The translations under genes and the position numbers were made by a program. Shown piece after piece: positions 6,902 to 7,206 of a stretch of 7,206 bases of DNA (position 1 is its first letter; each line of letters opens with the position of its first letter). The notes under the pieces were generated by a model. It did not search any database and was not told the DNA's origin. It saw nothing but the letters and a program-made list of their open reading frames with translations. The DNA is from an uncultured Methylococcaceae bacterium (GTDB lineage: Bacteria > Pseudomonadota > Gammaproteobacteria > Methylococcales > Methylomonadaceae). Where the stretch lies: NCBI GenBank assembly GCA_903873045.1, contig CAIQND010000230.1:1-7206 (forward strand), written 5' to 3'.

Positions 6902-6934
6902 TATTGATTAACCCGCAATATCGCAGGCATTTGT

Positions 6935-7206
6935 ATGAGCGCTGAAACCATCGACCACAACACTTTATCCAGGCTAGTCGAAGCCGGTGCCGTCAGGGGC
7001 GCTCATGTCATCGGCCAGGTTGGCGGCTGGGCTATTCTGATCAAGTACGGACTGCTGGAGCGAGCCTTGGCCACTACTAGAAGCAAGAAAATTCGGACTT
7101 TTAAAAAGCTTGAAACTTTAGTTATGTATCTTAAGGGAATCGGTATTAGTCAATTTGACGTGGACACGGCACAGTATGATCCGGCCACCGTTCAGACCTA
7201 TTCGCG
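6935..7206 (+). CDS. ParC-family partition-associated (antitoxin-like) protein, 3' end cut off by window
   Basis: Ninety codons are visible and the frame is open at the window edge. The visible part reads LVEAGAVRGAHVIGQVGGWA (14-33), then KYGLLERALATTRSKKIRTFKKLETLVMYL (37-66), then GIGISQFDVDTAQYDPATV (68-86). This pattern of a glycine-rich strand, a basic RSKKIRTFKKLETL helix and an (I/L)xxFxVD-Y-PA ending matches my recollection of the ParC family of partition-associated or stability proteins. Full members usually continue into a ParD/PaaA2-like antitoxin tail and precede a RelE/ParE-type toxin gene, but neither is visible here. ATG 6935 has AGG (6925-6927) 7 bases upstream, and an in-frame TGA at 6905-6907 rules out an earlier start. 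A strong promoter precedes it. The family call comes from pattern recognition and is moderate; the antitoxin role is an inference from the family. Confidence 0.6.
   Translation, partial: MSAETIDHNTLSRLVEAGAVRGAHVIGQVGGWAILIKYGLLERALATTRSKKIRTFKKLETLVMYLKGIGISQFDVDTAQYDPATVQTYS

Larger units (their letters stand above)
6631..6934. other. Gene-free stretch between the cupin gene and the ParC-like gene
   Basis: These 304 bases hold no convincing gene. From left to right they contain a CCCC/GGGG hairpin resembling a dispersed repeat (6651-6681), a 5-bp hairpin followed by TTTTT (6686-6709), a GAACTG/CAGTTC hairpin (6712-6737), a spaced 7-bp inverted repeat TGACCGC/GCGGTCA (6719-6725, 6786-6792), and a promoter with dyad symmetry (6868-6901). 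The mix of degenerate repeats suggests a patch of intergenic debris or an insertion boundary. Confidence 0.6.

Noticed and set aside
1225..7206. CRISPR arrays, tRNA or rRNA genes, insertion sequences
   Set aside because: No regularly spaced direct repeats, cloverleaf-like sequences, rRNA-like stretches or transposase motifs were seen on either strand.

Overview
The window reads as chromosomal DNA from a gammaproteobacterium of moderate GC content. The four longest genes all lie on the plus strand, and their closest recognisable relatives (RlmD, Mfd) are proteobacterial and of gammaproteobacterial type. The intergenic DNA carries GTAGGGTGC-like and CCCCTAAC/CTCTTTTTCAA-like words that I associate with Methylococcales-type methanotrophs. 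That placement is only an inference from general appearance.

Layout. Bases 1-1224 are the 5'-truncated end of a 23S rRNA (uracil-1939-C5) methyltransferase gene, rlmD. It is closed by a long inverted repeat (1242-1296) that looks like a terminator. Bases 1406-2428 encode a free-standing, MprF-C-terminal-like (DUF2156) GNAT-fold protein. A 347-base gene-free stretch follows, with a hairpin, a consensus -10 hexamer and a small dyad. Bases 2776-6234 encode the transcription-repair coupling factor Mfd at full length, with every expected domain. A small cupin protein (6265-6630) begins 30 bases after mfd and probably shares its transcript. A 304-base gap (6631-6934) holds a dispersed-repeat-like CCCC/GGGG element, several small inverted repeats and a strong-looking promoter embedded in a dyad. 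The last gene starts at 6935 and runs off the right edge. Its first 90 residues resemble the ParC family of partition-associated proteins, which usually accompany toxin-antitoxin or plasmid-stability cassettes.

How the genes work together. rlmD (ribosome modification) and mfd (repair of transcribed strands) are unrelated housekeeping genes. The DUF2156 and cupin genes have no assigned function. Only mfd and the cupin gene look co-transcribed. The gap after the cupin gene looks like the boundary between core genes and an accessory stability module whose second gene lies outside the window.

I did not find a complete undescribed system. The most promising places are the right-hand edge (ParC-like gene and its promoter/operator) and the cupin protein with substituted metal-ligand positions.
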